Part shown: in pieces, positions 42,136-49,891 of the stretch
Numbering within the stretch: the stretch's first letter is position 1
How the letters are laid out: every line of letters starts with the position of its first letter
Assembly (NCBI GenBank): GCA_964639245.1
Contig: CAZXCU010000013.1
Span: 75,177 to 139,176 of the forward strand
From: SB15 sp964639245
Lineage (GTDB): Bacteria; Chloroflexota; Anaerolineae; Aggregatilineales; J027
Direction of reading: 5' to 3'
DNA: 64,000 bases
Notes under the pieces: model-generated
Seen by the model: the letters and a program-made list of their open reading frames with translations, nothing else
Databases searched by the model: none
Told to the model about the DNA's origin: nothing
Position numbers and translations under genes: made by a program

Positions 42136-44559
42136 ATGACCCTGCTTGAAATTTTTGACCACATGACCTATGGCCCTGCGCCTGAAGCCTCCGATGCGGC
42201 TGTGGCATGGCTGGACGACCACAAGCGCAAATTTGATTTGTTCATTAACAACCAATGGGCAGCCCCAAAATCAAAAAAATACATGGATAGCAAAAATCCC
42301 GCTTCGGGCGAAGTGCTGGCGCAGATTGCGATTGGTGGACAGGCTGATATTGATGAAGCTGTCACAGCCGCCCGCACCGCATTTGAGAATTGGCGTTCTT
42401 TGACCGGACATCAACGAGCGCGGCATCTATACGCCCTCGCCCGCACGATTCAAAAACATCAGCGTTTATTGGCGGTGGTTGAATCGATGGACAACGGCAA
42501 GCCCATCCGTGAATCGCGTGATATTGATATTCCACTTGTTGCCCGCCATTTTTATTATCATGCAGGGTGGGCGCAGCTGATGGACTCCGAACTGCGCGAT
42601 GATCAGCCAGTGGGTGTTGTCGGTCAAGTCATCCCGTGGAATTTCCCCCTGTTGATGCTGGCGTGGAAAATTGCCCCTGCGATTGCGATGGGCAATACGG
42701 TTGTGCTGAAACCCGCCCCCTATACCAATTTATCTGCCCTCCTGTTTGCTGAATTGGTGGTTGAAGCCGGGATGCCTGCCGGGGTAATCAACATCGTAAC
42801 AGGCGACGACAAAACCGGGGCTGGCATCGTCAACCATCCCGATTTTGACAAAATTGCTTTCACGGGTTCAACCGAAGTTGGGCGAATTTTGCGCCGTGCT
42901 ACCGCCGGAACAGGCAAAAAACTCTCTTTAGAATTGGGGGGGAAATCGCCGTTTGTCGTGTTTGATGACAGCGACCAAGATGCCGCCATTGAAGGCATTA
43001 TTGACGCTATCTGGTTCAATCAAGGACAGGTGTGTTGTGCGGGTTCGCGCCTGTTAGTCCAAGAAAATATTGCTGAAGGTTTCCTGAAAAAACTCCGTAA
43101 CCGCATGAGCAAACTTCGCATCGGTGATTCCCTCGATAAAACCGTCGACATCGGCGCGATTGTGGACGTAGTGCAATGCCAGACGATTGAAAATTGGGTC
43201 AAAAAAGGCGTGGCAGAGGGCGCGGAAGTTTACCAGCCCGACATTCCCATGCCGCAAAATGGTTGTTTTTTCCCGCCGACTCTGCTCACGAATGTTGCAC
43301 CCGCCGCAACAGTGGCACAGGAAGAAATTTTTGGCCCGGTGCTGGTGGCGATGACCTTCCGCACGCCCTCAGAAGCGGTTGAACTGGCGAATAATACCCG
43401 CTATGGCCTTGCAGCGAGCATCTGGAGCGAAAATATCAACCTTGCGCTGGATGTAGCGCACAAAATCAAGGCGGGCAGCGTATGGATTAATTCCACCAAT
43501 TTATTTGACGCGGCGGCTGGTTTTGGCGGCTATCGGGAAAGCGGCTTTGGGCGCGAGGGTGGCAAAGAAGGCTTGTATGAATACGTCCGCCCGAAATGGC
43601 AAAACCGCCCGCGTCCGCAAATTGCGCTGGAAAAACCGGATGCTAAATGGGGTAAATTGATTCCCGGACGGCCTGCCCCCTTGAATGGACACTCCGGCAA
43701 TGGTGCGTTCGCTCAGATTGATCGCACACCCAAGTTGTATATTGGTGGAAAACAGGTTCGTTCGGATGGCAACTACACCCGTCCGGTATGGGGTGCAAAT
43801 GAAACCCCCGTCGGTCAGGTCAGCGATGGCAATCGTAAGGATATTCGGGATGCTGTCGAAGCCGCGCACAAAGCCAAAGGGTGGTCATTCAAAAATGGAC
43901 ACAGCCGCGCACAGATTTTGTATTACATCGCGGAAAATCTGGCAATTCGGGCCGAAGAATTTGCTAACCGTCTGGTATCCATGACCGGACAAACACCCGA
44001 ATCGGCTGCACAGGAAGTCGAATTAACCATTTCCCGCCTGTTCACCTATGCAGCATGGGCGGATAAATATGGCGGGGTGGTGCAAGAAACTCAACTGCGC
44101 GGGGTCACCGTTGCGCTCTATGAACCGGTGGGTGTCGTGGGCATTGCCTGTCCCGATGAATTTCCATTGCTGGCGTTTGTTTCGCTGCTTGCCCCCGCCA
44201 TCGCACGCGGCAACACAGTCGTGATAATTCCCTCAGAAAAATATCCCCTCAGCGCCACCGATTTTTACCAGATTTTAGAAACCTCCGATTTGCCCGGCGG
44301 GGTGGTGAATATCGTCACAGGCGGACGTGACCATCTAGCGAAAACGTTGGTCGAACATGACGACGTGGACGCGATGTGGTATTTGGGCAGCGCCGAAGGC
44401 AGTTATCATGTCGAATATCTTTCCGCCGCCAACATGAAACGGACGTGGGTCAGCTATGGCGAGTCGTTAGATTGGACAAACGCACACCAAGCCGAAGGTG
44501 AAGAATTTTTACGCGAATCCACACAGGTTAAAAATATCTGGATTCCCACAGGGGAATAG
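42136..44559 (+). CDS. Two-domain aldehyde dehydrogenase (ALDH16-like)
   Basis: An 807-residue protein with two ALDH-like halves. The N-terminal half (1 to about 480) is complete: PWNFPLLMLAWKIAPAIAMGNT, FTGSTEVGR, LELGGKSPF with the general-base Glu, and NQGQVCCAGSRL with the catalytic Cys. The C-terminal half (about 520-807) keeps the cofactor-fold strands (CPDEFPLLAFVSLLAPAIARGNT, GGVVNIVTGGRDHL) but has no catalytic Cys and is shortened at the end. The size and order match ALDH16. Next to deoC it most likely oxidises acetaldehyde. The second half may serve in dimer contacts. Confidence 0.88.
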   Translation: MTLLEIFDHMTYGPAPEASDAAVAWLDDHKRKFDLFINNQWAAPKSKKYMDSKNPASGEVLAQIAIGGQADIDEAVTAARTAFENWRSLTGHQRARHLYALARTIQKHQRLLAVVESMDNGKPIRESRDIDIPLVARHFYYHAGWAQLMDSELRDDQPVGVVGQVIPWNFPLLMLAWKIAPAIAMGNTVVLKPAPYTNLSALLFAELVVEAGMPAGVINIVTGDDKTGAGIVNHPDFDKIAFTGSTEVGRILRRATAGTGKKLSLELGGKSPFVVFDDSDQDAAIEGIIDAIWFNQGQVCCAGSRLLVQENIAEGFLKKLRNRMSKLRIGDSLDKTVDIGAIVDVVQCQTIENWVKKGVAEGAEVYQPDIPMPQNGCFFPPTLLTNVAPAATVAQEEIFGPVLVAMTFRTPSEAVELANNTRYGLAASIWSENINLALDVAHKIKAGSVWINSTNLFDAAAGFGGYRESGFGREGGKEGLYEYVRPKWQNRPRPQIALEKPDAKWGKLIPGRPAPLNGHSGNGAFAQIDRTPKLYIGGKQVRSDGNYTRPVWGANETPVGQVSDGNRKDIRDAVEAAHKAKGWSFKNGHSRAQILYYIAENLAIRAEEFANRLVSMTGQTPESAAQEVELTISRLFTYAAWADKYGGVVQETQLRGVTVALYEPVGVVGIACPDEFPLLAFVSLLAPAIARGNTVVIIPSEKYPLSATDFYQILETSDLPGGVVNIVTGGRDHLAKTLVEHDDVDAMWYLGSAEGSYHVEYLSAANMKRTWVSYGESLDWTNAHQAEGEEFLRESTQVKNIWIPTGE

Positions 44560-44569
44560 CAAAATTTCA

Positions 44570-44597
44570 AAGGGCTGAAGACACCCTTTCAGCCCTT
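44570..44597 (+). terminator. Stem-loop after the ALDH gene
   Basis: AAGGGCTGAA (44570-44579) pairs perfectly with TTCAGCCCTT (44588-44597) around an 8-nt loop, 10 nt after the ALDH stop. No T-run follows on the plus strand, so it is a weak intrinsic terminator or a 3'-end stabilising hairpin. Confidence 0.5.
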
Positions 44598-44869
44598 CAC
44601 ATCCCACCTTTAAACCGCAGAAATCATGCGGATTTTGTAGGGGAGGGTACAAGCGAGCCTCTAGCGAGTGATACCCGCCCTCATAACCGATAAAATTTTT
44701 CATCTGCGCTTAGAAAGTCATCCCGCGAATCCTACTCGTATTTCCCATTATGGTCTTATAATGGGCATATATCCTTGGTGATATGGACAGACCTATTCAT
44801 CCCTGAGGCAAAAAGTATCTTCTGAAACCCGCCTCTCGGATTGTGCGTATAAGAAGATGAGGAAAGCAG
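44598..44869. other. Intergenic stretch before the ubiquitin-like operon region
   Basis: No gene seen. It holds a REP-like element (GTAGGGGAGGGT at 44637-44648 and ATACCCGCCCTCATAAC near 44671-44687) with a CTCTAGCGAG insert, and a perfect 8-bp hairpin CCCATTAT / ATAATGGG (44744-44765). A TATAAT falls inside that hairpin (44757-44762), without a matching -35. A good ribosome-binding site GAGGAAAG (44859-44866) marks the next gene. Confidence 0.5.
44637..44687. repeat. REP-like element
   Basis: GTAGGGGAGGGTAC at the left and ATACCCGCCCTCATAAC at the right can pair (GGGAGGGT / ACCCGCCC with one mismatch), closing over GCGAGCCTCTAGCGAGTG. Core bases match the elements at 5787, 6828 and 42091. 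Confidence 0.45.
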
Positions 44870-45586
44870 GTGGAACCGTTTTCTCTGTGCATTGGTGGGA
44901 TGGTTTTCTTCACACTTGGCATGATGCTGCTCGTTATCGTGATTTTGCTGGTGACTTTTACCATGAATATGGCGGAAATTTTACTCAAACTCTTTGGCGA
45001 AAATGCCATCACCCAGTATCTGGTTGAGCAGGACGAAAAACGCCGTCGTGCTGGCGAAAAATTGACCATTGCACAAAAAGCCATGCAGCGTGCGCGGGCT
45101 GACCAGACCCGGTTTGTTCTGACCGATATTGGCGTACTGGCCTACCGTGACCGCAAAACATCCAAAATGGTACGTACCCAGCCGGTGGTGACGGACACCC
45201 AATATTTGCGCCCATTTGCGGAAATGACTGCCAAACAGCGTACCCAAGCACACGTCACCATGGCACTCTTAGACAGCGATGGGCGGGCGGTTTTTATGGA
45301 TAAAAATACCTATACCCTGTCGCTGCGCCCCACGCCGATTGTGACCAAAAATTGGCTGCCCCTGCAAAATCTGGTTCATTCCGGCGGGAGTTGGTCGGTG
45401 GTGATTGAGGTGGATGGGGTGGTCATGGCAATTCATCGCTTTGGATGGGTCGGTCTGGCAGAAAATGACATCACCCAGCGTTTGATGAATGATGGCGAAC
45501 TCACGGCGGAATTGCATCAAGCGGTCAAAACGGGCAAATTCCGCAAAATGAGTCTCGATGAACTGCTGGCAGACCAAGAAGATTAA
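44870..45586 (+). CDS. Membrane protein of unknown function upstream of the E2 gene
   Basis: A 238-residue protein starting at a GTG with GAGGAAAG 4 nt upstream. One strong N-terminal TM helix (about 8-33) is followed by a helical basic segment (EQDEKRRRAGEKLTIAQKAM) and a beta-rich cytosolic domain (RFVLTDIGVLAYRD, SWSVVIEVDGVVMAIHRFGW). It ends with an acidic helix. I do not recognise the family. It precedes the E2-like gene by 115 nt in the same direction and could belong to the same function, for example as a membrane anchor or target; this is a guess from position. Confidence 0.6.
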   Translation: MEPFSLCIGGMVFFTLGMMLLVIVILLVTFTMNMAEILLKLFGENAITQYLVEQDEKRRRAGEKLTIAQKAMQRARADQTRFVLTDIGVLAYRDRKTSKMVRTQPVVTDTQYLRPFAEMTAKQRTQAHVTMALLDSDGRAVFMDKNTYTLSLRPTPIVTKNWLPLQNLVHSGGSWSVVIEVDGVVMAIHRFGWVGLAENDITQRLMNDGELTAELHQAVKTGKFRKMSLDELLADQED

Positions 45587-45700
45587 ATCCGGTCATTCAT
45601 CCCCACAAGCGAAAAAGAATGTTGAGAAATCCCCTACTTTTGGGGTATGCGCGGCCTAAAAATTAGGCGTATAGTGAGAAATATTCAAGGAGAATCAATC

Positions 45701-46180
45701 GTGATACAGGAATGGTGGGGAACACGGAAAAATGTCTCGCCGCGTTTGCGGTTGGAAGTGGAACTCATGCGTGCCACCTTTGCCGATACATTTAAACTCA
45801 ATGTACCGCGAAATGGCTCGCTGTTTTGGCTAGGAACAGTCGAAATTAATCTGTATAAACTGCCGCACCGCAACCATACTTTAAAAATCGTGTATCCCAA
45901 AGATTATCCGAATCGTCCGGCGGAAGCGTATATTACTGAACCGTACATTTACAGCGAAAAACATCAATTTGAGGATGGGCAGTTGTGTTTGTTTAACCCC
46001 AAAGATGGGGTGACATACGGTTGGAATCCCTCCACCTCAACGGCGGTGACGGTGACAAGCTGGGCGGTGCAGTGGATTTATGCCTATTATACATGGCGGG
46101 CAACCGGACAGTGGCCCGGGAATGAAGAACGCATGACCGCCGCACCCCCGCCGAAAAATAACAATCTACGAGGGCGATAG
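45701..46180 (+). CDS. E2-like ubiquitin-conjugating fold protein
   Basis: A 159-residue protein with the UBC fold of prokaryotic E2-like families. Seen are the strand pair around LKIVYPKDYPNRPAEAYI (the YPxxYPxxxP motif of E2 enzymes, about 62-79) and then HQFEDGQLCLFNP, with the catalytic-type Cys96 in LCL and His88 upstream. After it come GWNPSTSTAVTVTSWAVQWIY and a final QWPG. E2s carry the modifier as a thioester from E1 to a target. I take the GTG at 45701 because AAGGAG is 8 nt upstream; an ATG 18 codons earlier lacks any site. The JAB gene follows after 2 nt. Confidence 0.85.
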   Translation: MIQEWWGTRKNVSPRLRLEVELMRATFADTFKLNVPRNGSLFWLGTVEINLYKLPHRNHTLKIVYPKDYPNRPAEAYITEPYIYSEKHQFEDGQLCLFNPKDGVTYGWNPSTSTAVTVTSWAVQWIYAYYTWRATGQWPGNEERMTAAPPPKNNNLRGR

Positions 46181-46182
46181 TC

Positions 46183-47205
46183 GTGGACGAAGTGCTTGAA
46201 TCGCCAGAAATAGGATTTAATGAGGCGGATATGCCCGAAATTTTTGTTTCGCGGACGGTGCTGGAACGTATGAAACGCGGTGCGCTGCTCTATCCTGAGG
46301 AAGAAACCGGAGAAGCGCTGGTTGGGGTACGGATGAACGGCAGCAAATATACCGCCCCGACGCTGTATCTGCTGGAAACGATTCCCCCTATGCAAAATGT
46401 GGTGCGGCAGTGGGCGCATTTCAGCCAAGGGGATGATTGGCAGGGTGCGATTTTTAACTGGCTGAATGAAAATTGGGAAGTCTACCGCGAGCTTCGTCGG
46501 CGCTCCTATGGCAGTTCCTACGCGGCAAAATGGGATTTCCCCTTAGAGCATCTTGGCGATTGGCACAAACAACCGGGCGGGATGGTCATGCCTTCGATGG
46601 GTGACTTCCGCACCGCCAAACAATTTTTGAAGGAAAATAAGCAGGATTTCATCGTTGCGCCGATTGTAACCTTTGCCCATGAAGCGACCTACGAACCGAT
46701 TGAAGCCAACACGCTGATTTTGTCGGATGTTGTGCCATCGGTACGGGTTGATTTTTGGGGCCTGGGGCGCAAAGACCGTCAATTTGTGCCGCTTAAACCG
46801 ATTCAAGCCCATTTGCCCCTGCTGCCTGCGGTGGTCTGGTGGTTGGAAGACAGCCGACGGATGGATTTGGAAGTGGCAGCACTGGAAAAAAACGGGCTGA
46901 ATGTGATGGATATTGTGCAGTACAACGTGGACGGGATGCCGCCGTTGGAAACGTGTTTTGTGATTTACCGTCCCGGCGCGAAAAAAGCTGTTTTAGCCAT
47001 CACGCCTCATAACTACCCTAAACAAATTCCAAGTTGGCGGGTAGCGGCGCTTAAAATTCCCAAAGAGGGTGAGGGTTTGTTTGAAATTTTGTATCAAAAT
47101 TCAGAACTGGTGCCAGCTTCAGTCATGACGACATGGAGTGGAAATAGCCACGCCTTGATAGATGGAGTACGGATGGTTGAAAAATGGCTGGAGAGTCACA
47201 CATGA
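46183..47205 (+). CDS. JAB/JAMM-type protein with C-terminal UBC-like domain
   Basis: A 340-residue protein. The N-terminal ~200 residues have a JAB (MPN) domain, the fold of deubiquitinating metallopeptidases: EETGEALVG (E41), GDWHKQPGGMVMPSMGD with H128, S138 and D141 at exact JAMM spacing. The second zinc His of the H-x-H pair is Gln130. The last ~130 residues resemble a UBC/RWD fold: ETCFVIYRPGAKKAVLAITP, then HNYPKQIPSW (compare YPxxxP), without a Cys in the LCL position. It would trim or process a modifier if active; the Gln makes this doubtful. Starts at GTG; overlaps the E1 gene by 4 nt. Confidence 0.8.
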   Translation: MDEVLESPEIGFNEADMPEIFVSRTVLERMKRGALLYPEEETGEALVGVRMNGSKYTAPTLYLLETIPPMQNVVRQWAHFSQGDDWQGAIFNWLNENWEVYRELRRRSYGSSYAAKWDFPLEHLGDWHKQPGGMVMPSMGDFRTAKQFLKENKQDFIVAPIVTFAHEATYEPIEANTLILSDVVPSVRVDFWGLGRKDRQFVPLKPIQAHLPLLPAVVWWLEDSRRMDLEVAALEKNGLNVMDIVQYNVDGMPPLETCFVIYRPGAKKAVLAITPHNYPKQIPSWRVAALKIPKEGEGLFEILYQNSELVPASVMTTWSGNSHALIDGVRMVEKWLESHT

Positions 47206-48116
47206 GCCAATGGGATCGGGTTGAACGGTTGTTGGGGGCAGAAACGCTCACTTATTTAAAAACACGCAAGGTCGCAGTCATCGGGTTGGGTTCTGGTGGT
47301 GGATTCGTGGCGATGGGGTTGGCAATGAGTGGCGTTTCGGACTTTGTGTTGATTGATGATGATGTCATTGAGGCACATAATGTGGTGCGTCATGTGGCAA
47401 GTCATCATGACATCGGCAAACCCAAAGTCGAAGTCGTGGCGGAACTTATCCACAAACAAAATCTTGAAGCCCATGTTCAGCCTATCAAGGGGCGCATCGA
47501 AAATCACCTTGCGGCACTGGATGGCGTGCATCTGGTCATCTGTGCGGTGGACGGTGAAGGGACAAAATTTCTGATTAATGACCTTTGCCTGAAAAAAAAT
47601 CTCTCCGTAATTTATGCGGGGGTGTATGAGCGCGGGGAGGGCGGGGATGTGACCGTTATCAAACCGTATGACGGGCCATGTTATGCGTGTTGGGCTTCGA
47701 CCTTGCGCGAAGGTCACATGACTCCCTCTCCCGATGGCAGTGGCGAATTAGATTATGGGCTGATTAACGAGGCAGGCACACTGGATGCCGAACCCGGTTT
47801 ATGGCTGCATGTGGTGCGGGTGGCGGCAACACAGGCAGATATGGCCTTAAATACGCTGATTGAGGGACAGCCCGCCCACCGACATCTGCCGGGCAATACG
47901 GTGATTCTTGCCAACGGAGAGCTTGAAATTTTTGAAGGCCACCGCACCCCACCCTACAGCGCCGAATGGGTGACGATTCAGCGTAACCCTGATTGTCTGG
48001 TATGCGGCGGTAAATATCTGGAATCGGCGGTAGAAACCCTATCACTTGACTCTTTTGCCAGCGATATGATTTCATTTGAAGACGAGGATGACCTCGCAGG
48101 AGCAAACGCACAATGA
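47202..48116 (+). CDS. E1/ThiF-like adenylating enzyme
   Basis: A 304-residue protein of the E1/MoeB/ThiF superfamily, which adenylates the C-terminal glycine of ubiquitin-like proteins. The nucleotide motif is VIGLGSGGGF (G28-G33 region), followed by FVLIDDDVIEAHNVVRH with the Asp and Arg that hold ATP. Two CxxC pairs (C160/C163 in CYACWAS, C265/C268 in CLVCGG) form the structural zinc site. No clear transfer Cys in the usual loop. The start is the ATG that overlaps the JAB stop as ATGA, with GGAGAG 6 nt upstream; an ATG six codons earlier is less likely. An acidic tail ends the protein. Confidence 0.88.
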   Translation: MSQWDRVERLLGAETLTYLKTRKVAVIGLGSGGGFVAMGLAMSGVSDFVLIDDDVIEAHNVVRHVASHHDIGKPKVEVVAELIHKQNLEAHVQPIKGRIENHLAALDGVHLVICAVDGEGTKFLINDLCLKKNLSVIYAGVYERGEGGDVTVIKPYDGPCYACWASTLREGHMTPSPDGSGELDYGLINEAGTLDAEPGLWLHVVRVAATQADMALNTLIEGQPAHRHLPGNTVILANGELEIFEGHRTPPYSAEWVTIQRNPDCLVCGGKYLESAVETLSLDSFASDMISFEDEDDLAGANAQ

Positions 48117-48430
48117 CGGACGAAATTAAAAATCCTGAAAATCCGCTTGAACCGCCGATGGCAGAACCCCCTAAAGAAGAAGAGGTGGTGGTCGTCAATA
48201 GTGCGGTGAAAACGCCCGAAGAAAAAGCGGCGGAAGAAGAAGACCTGAAACCGCGTCTGGAAAGATTAGGGGGAGAACCCGCGCCAGACATCACGCCGGA
48301 AGAATTTGCCCGTTTGCAACAGTCGGGTCAGATTCACATTGACCCGCGTGGACGGGTGCGGTCAGGTCGCCCTACCGAAGAAGATGCTGGAGTATCCTTG
48401 AGAAAACGTCGTGCCTGGTATCGCCCATAA
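48113..48430 (+). CDS. Short charged, largely disordered protein
   Basis: A 105-residue protein, overlapping the E1 stop as ATGA. It is Pro/Glu-rich in the first 50 residues, has one short helical piece (DITPEEFARLQQSGQIHID), and ends basic (SLRKRRAWYRP). It has no beta-grasp pattern and no Gly-Gly end, so it is not an evident ubiquitin-like modifier. It may be an adaptor or a target of the system. The next gene begins inside its last 20 nt. Confidence 0.6.
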   Translation: MTDEIKNPENPLEPPMAEPPKEEEVVVVNSAVKTPEEKAAEEEDLKPRLERLGGEPAPDITPEEFARLQQSGQIHIDPRGRVRSGRPTEEDAGVSLRKRRAWYRP

Positions 48431-49058
48431 ACTCACCCTAGAAACCATTCGCTGTGCTTTGACCTTGCCCGATTTTGATGCCATCGAAGCACAGCGCAAA
48501 ATGGCTCCGATTGCACGGGCAATCCAGCGGCCTGAATCACGGGAAGGGCAAGCGCGGTTAGCCGCCACTTTGCTACTGCTCTACCCGATTCATGACCAGC
48601 TGCATTTTGTCCTGACACGTCGCCCTGAAACCTTTAAAAATCATGCCGGGCAAATTTCGCTGCCCGGTGGACGGCATGAACTGCATGAAACTTTCCAGCA
48701 GACCGCCCTGCGAGAAACCTATGAAGAAATCGGCATTCCGATTCAAGAAATTGAAATGCTGGGTGCGTTACACGATTTATACATCCCGCCTAGTGATTTT
48801 CAGGTGTATCCCTTTGTCGGATACATGCCGCACCGCCCGCTTGAATGGAAATTTGACCTCAATGAAGTGGCGGAAGTCATCGAATGTCCGCTTGCAGTGC
48901 TGCTGGATGACGATATTAAGCATCGCGGCATGACCGAAATTCGCGGGTTGTCCTTTGAAATTTGCTGGTATCAGGTTGGGCAGCATCAAGTGTGGGGTGC
49001 CACCGCTATTATGCTGTCGGAGTTGGAGTGGCGACTCCGCCGTTGTCTGTCTGGGTAG
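48411..49058 (+). CDS. Nudix hydrolase (CoA pyrophosphatase-like)
   Basis: A 215-residue protein with the Nudix box GGRHELHETFQQTALRETYEEIG, written here for its key residues G, E, R-E-x-x-E-E-x-G. The preceding QISLPGG and the following GALHDLYIPPSDFQVYPFVG match the CoA/acyl-CoA diphosphatase subgroup (YeaB/NUDT7 type). It would hydrolyse CoA to 4'-phosphopantetheine and 3',5'-ADP. It starts at a GTG overlapping the preceding gene by 20 nt. Nothing in its sequence ties it to the conjugation genes; it may just be the last cistron. Confidence 0.85.
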   Translation: MPGIAHKLTLETIRCALTLPDFDAIEAQRKMAPIARAIQRPESREGQARLAATLLLLYPIHDQLHFVLTRRPETFKNHAGQISLPGGRHELHETFQQTALRETYEEIGIPIQEIEMLGALHDLYIPPSDFQVYPFVGYMPHRPLEWKFDLNEVAEVIECPLAVLLDDDIKHRGMTEIRGLSFEICWYQVGQHQVWGATAIMLSELEWRLRRCLSG

Positions 49059-49069
49059 GAACGTTCATT

Positions 49070-49312
49070 TTAGGCTTCCTGCATCCGGCGCACCGCATCT
49101 GCCGCGCAAAAATGGGCGAAAAGCAAATGCAGCGGCACAACACACAATAACCCGATGCCTGTGGCGGCCCCAACCGCCCCACCAATGATTGTCCAGAGGA
49201 GACCGGCGATAAAATAGGCCAGCGCTTTGGCAGGCGCACCCGCGAACAAATGCCCCACGCCAAAAACACCTAACACCGAACAGACAAAACTTATTCCGTA
49301 AATAAGACACAT
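49070..49312 (-). CDS. Small membrane protein (TM2-like)
   Basis: An 80-residue protein with two or three hydrophobic helices separated by a short Gly/Ala turn. The pattern FGVGHLFAGAPAKALAYFIAG is like TM2-domain proteins, which follow a helix - GxxxFYLG-type turn - helix scheme. It begins 6 nt after the stop of the sigma-factor partner gene, so it is the third member of that unit. No function can be given. Confidence 0.6.
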   Translation of the reverse strand: MCLIYGISFVCSVLGVFGVGHLFAGAPAKALAYFIAGLLWTIIGGAVGAATGIGLLCVVPLHLLFAHFCAADAVRRMQEA

Positions 49313-49318
49313 GGCGTT

Positions 49319-49891
49319 TTATCCTTCTGATTTGGACACTTTTTGTCTGCGTACAATTCGTACCCAGAGAAAAATCAAGGGAATGCCTAAAATCAGGATG
49401 AACAGCACAAAGGGTGTGGCATCCCCTAACACACTACCCAGCGCATCCAACACACTGCCAACGGCGGTACTAATTTCGCCAATCGCTCGGGCCACATTTC
49501 GATACACCCACGACCAATTGAGGGCAATCAATGTCACCAATAGCAAGGCTAAAATGACCAGAAAAATGGCAAAGCCCGCGCTGACACTTAATCCCAGTGC
49601 CAAGCCCAAACCCGCACTAGGTCGTAGGACATAGGGGGTGCGTTCTTTGAGCATCGCCAAGACACGATCTGCAAAACCGGCACGTGGGGCAGCCATCGGT
49701 GCGGATTCAAGGAGTTGGTCAACCATTCTCATCCGAAGCGGTTGTAATTCTTGGGTAGCAGAAGCCTGTAACCGCGCCCGACGACCCGCATTTTCATCCA
49801 GTGCGGGGGATGCTTCGGACTCGGCCTGTGCGTCTTCCTGCTGCCACTGCAAATCGTCATCTTGAGGTTGTAAGTTGAATTGATTGCTCAT
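49319..49891 (-). CDS. Putative membrane anti-sigma or partner protein of the ECF sigma factor
   Basis: A 190-residue protein with a soluble N-terminal part (about 1-90, acidic then helical: ELQPLRMRMVDQLLESAP, GFADRVLAMLKER) and two TM helices (about 100-125, 160-182) with a cytosolic basic end. It overlaps the sigma gene by 1 nt, which is the usual place of an anti-sigma factor. The HxxxCxxC zinc motif of the common anti-sigma domain is missing, so it would be a non-standard one. Confidence 0.62.
   Translation of the reverse strand: MSNQFNLQPQDDDLQWQQEDAQAESEASPALDENAGRRARLQASATQELQPLRMRMVDQLLESAPMAAPRAGFADRVLAMLKERTPYVLRPSAGLGLALGLSVSAGFAIFLVILALLLVTLIALNWSWVYRNVARAIGEISTAVGSVLDALGSVLGDATPFVLFILILGIPLIFLWVRIVRRQKVSKSEG

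Noticed and set aside
48113..48430. The 105-residue protein as the ubiquitin-like modifier
   Set aside because: No beta-grasp pattern, disordered and charged, and no C-terminal glycine; the internal LGG near residue 53 is not at a plausible end.
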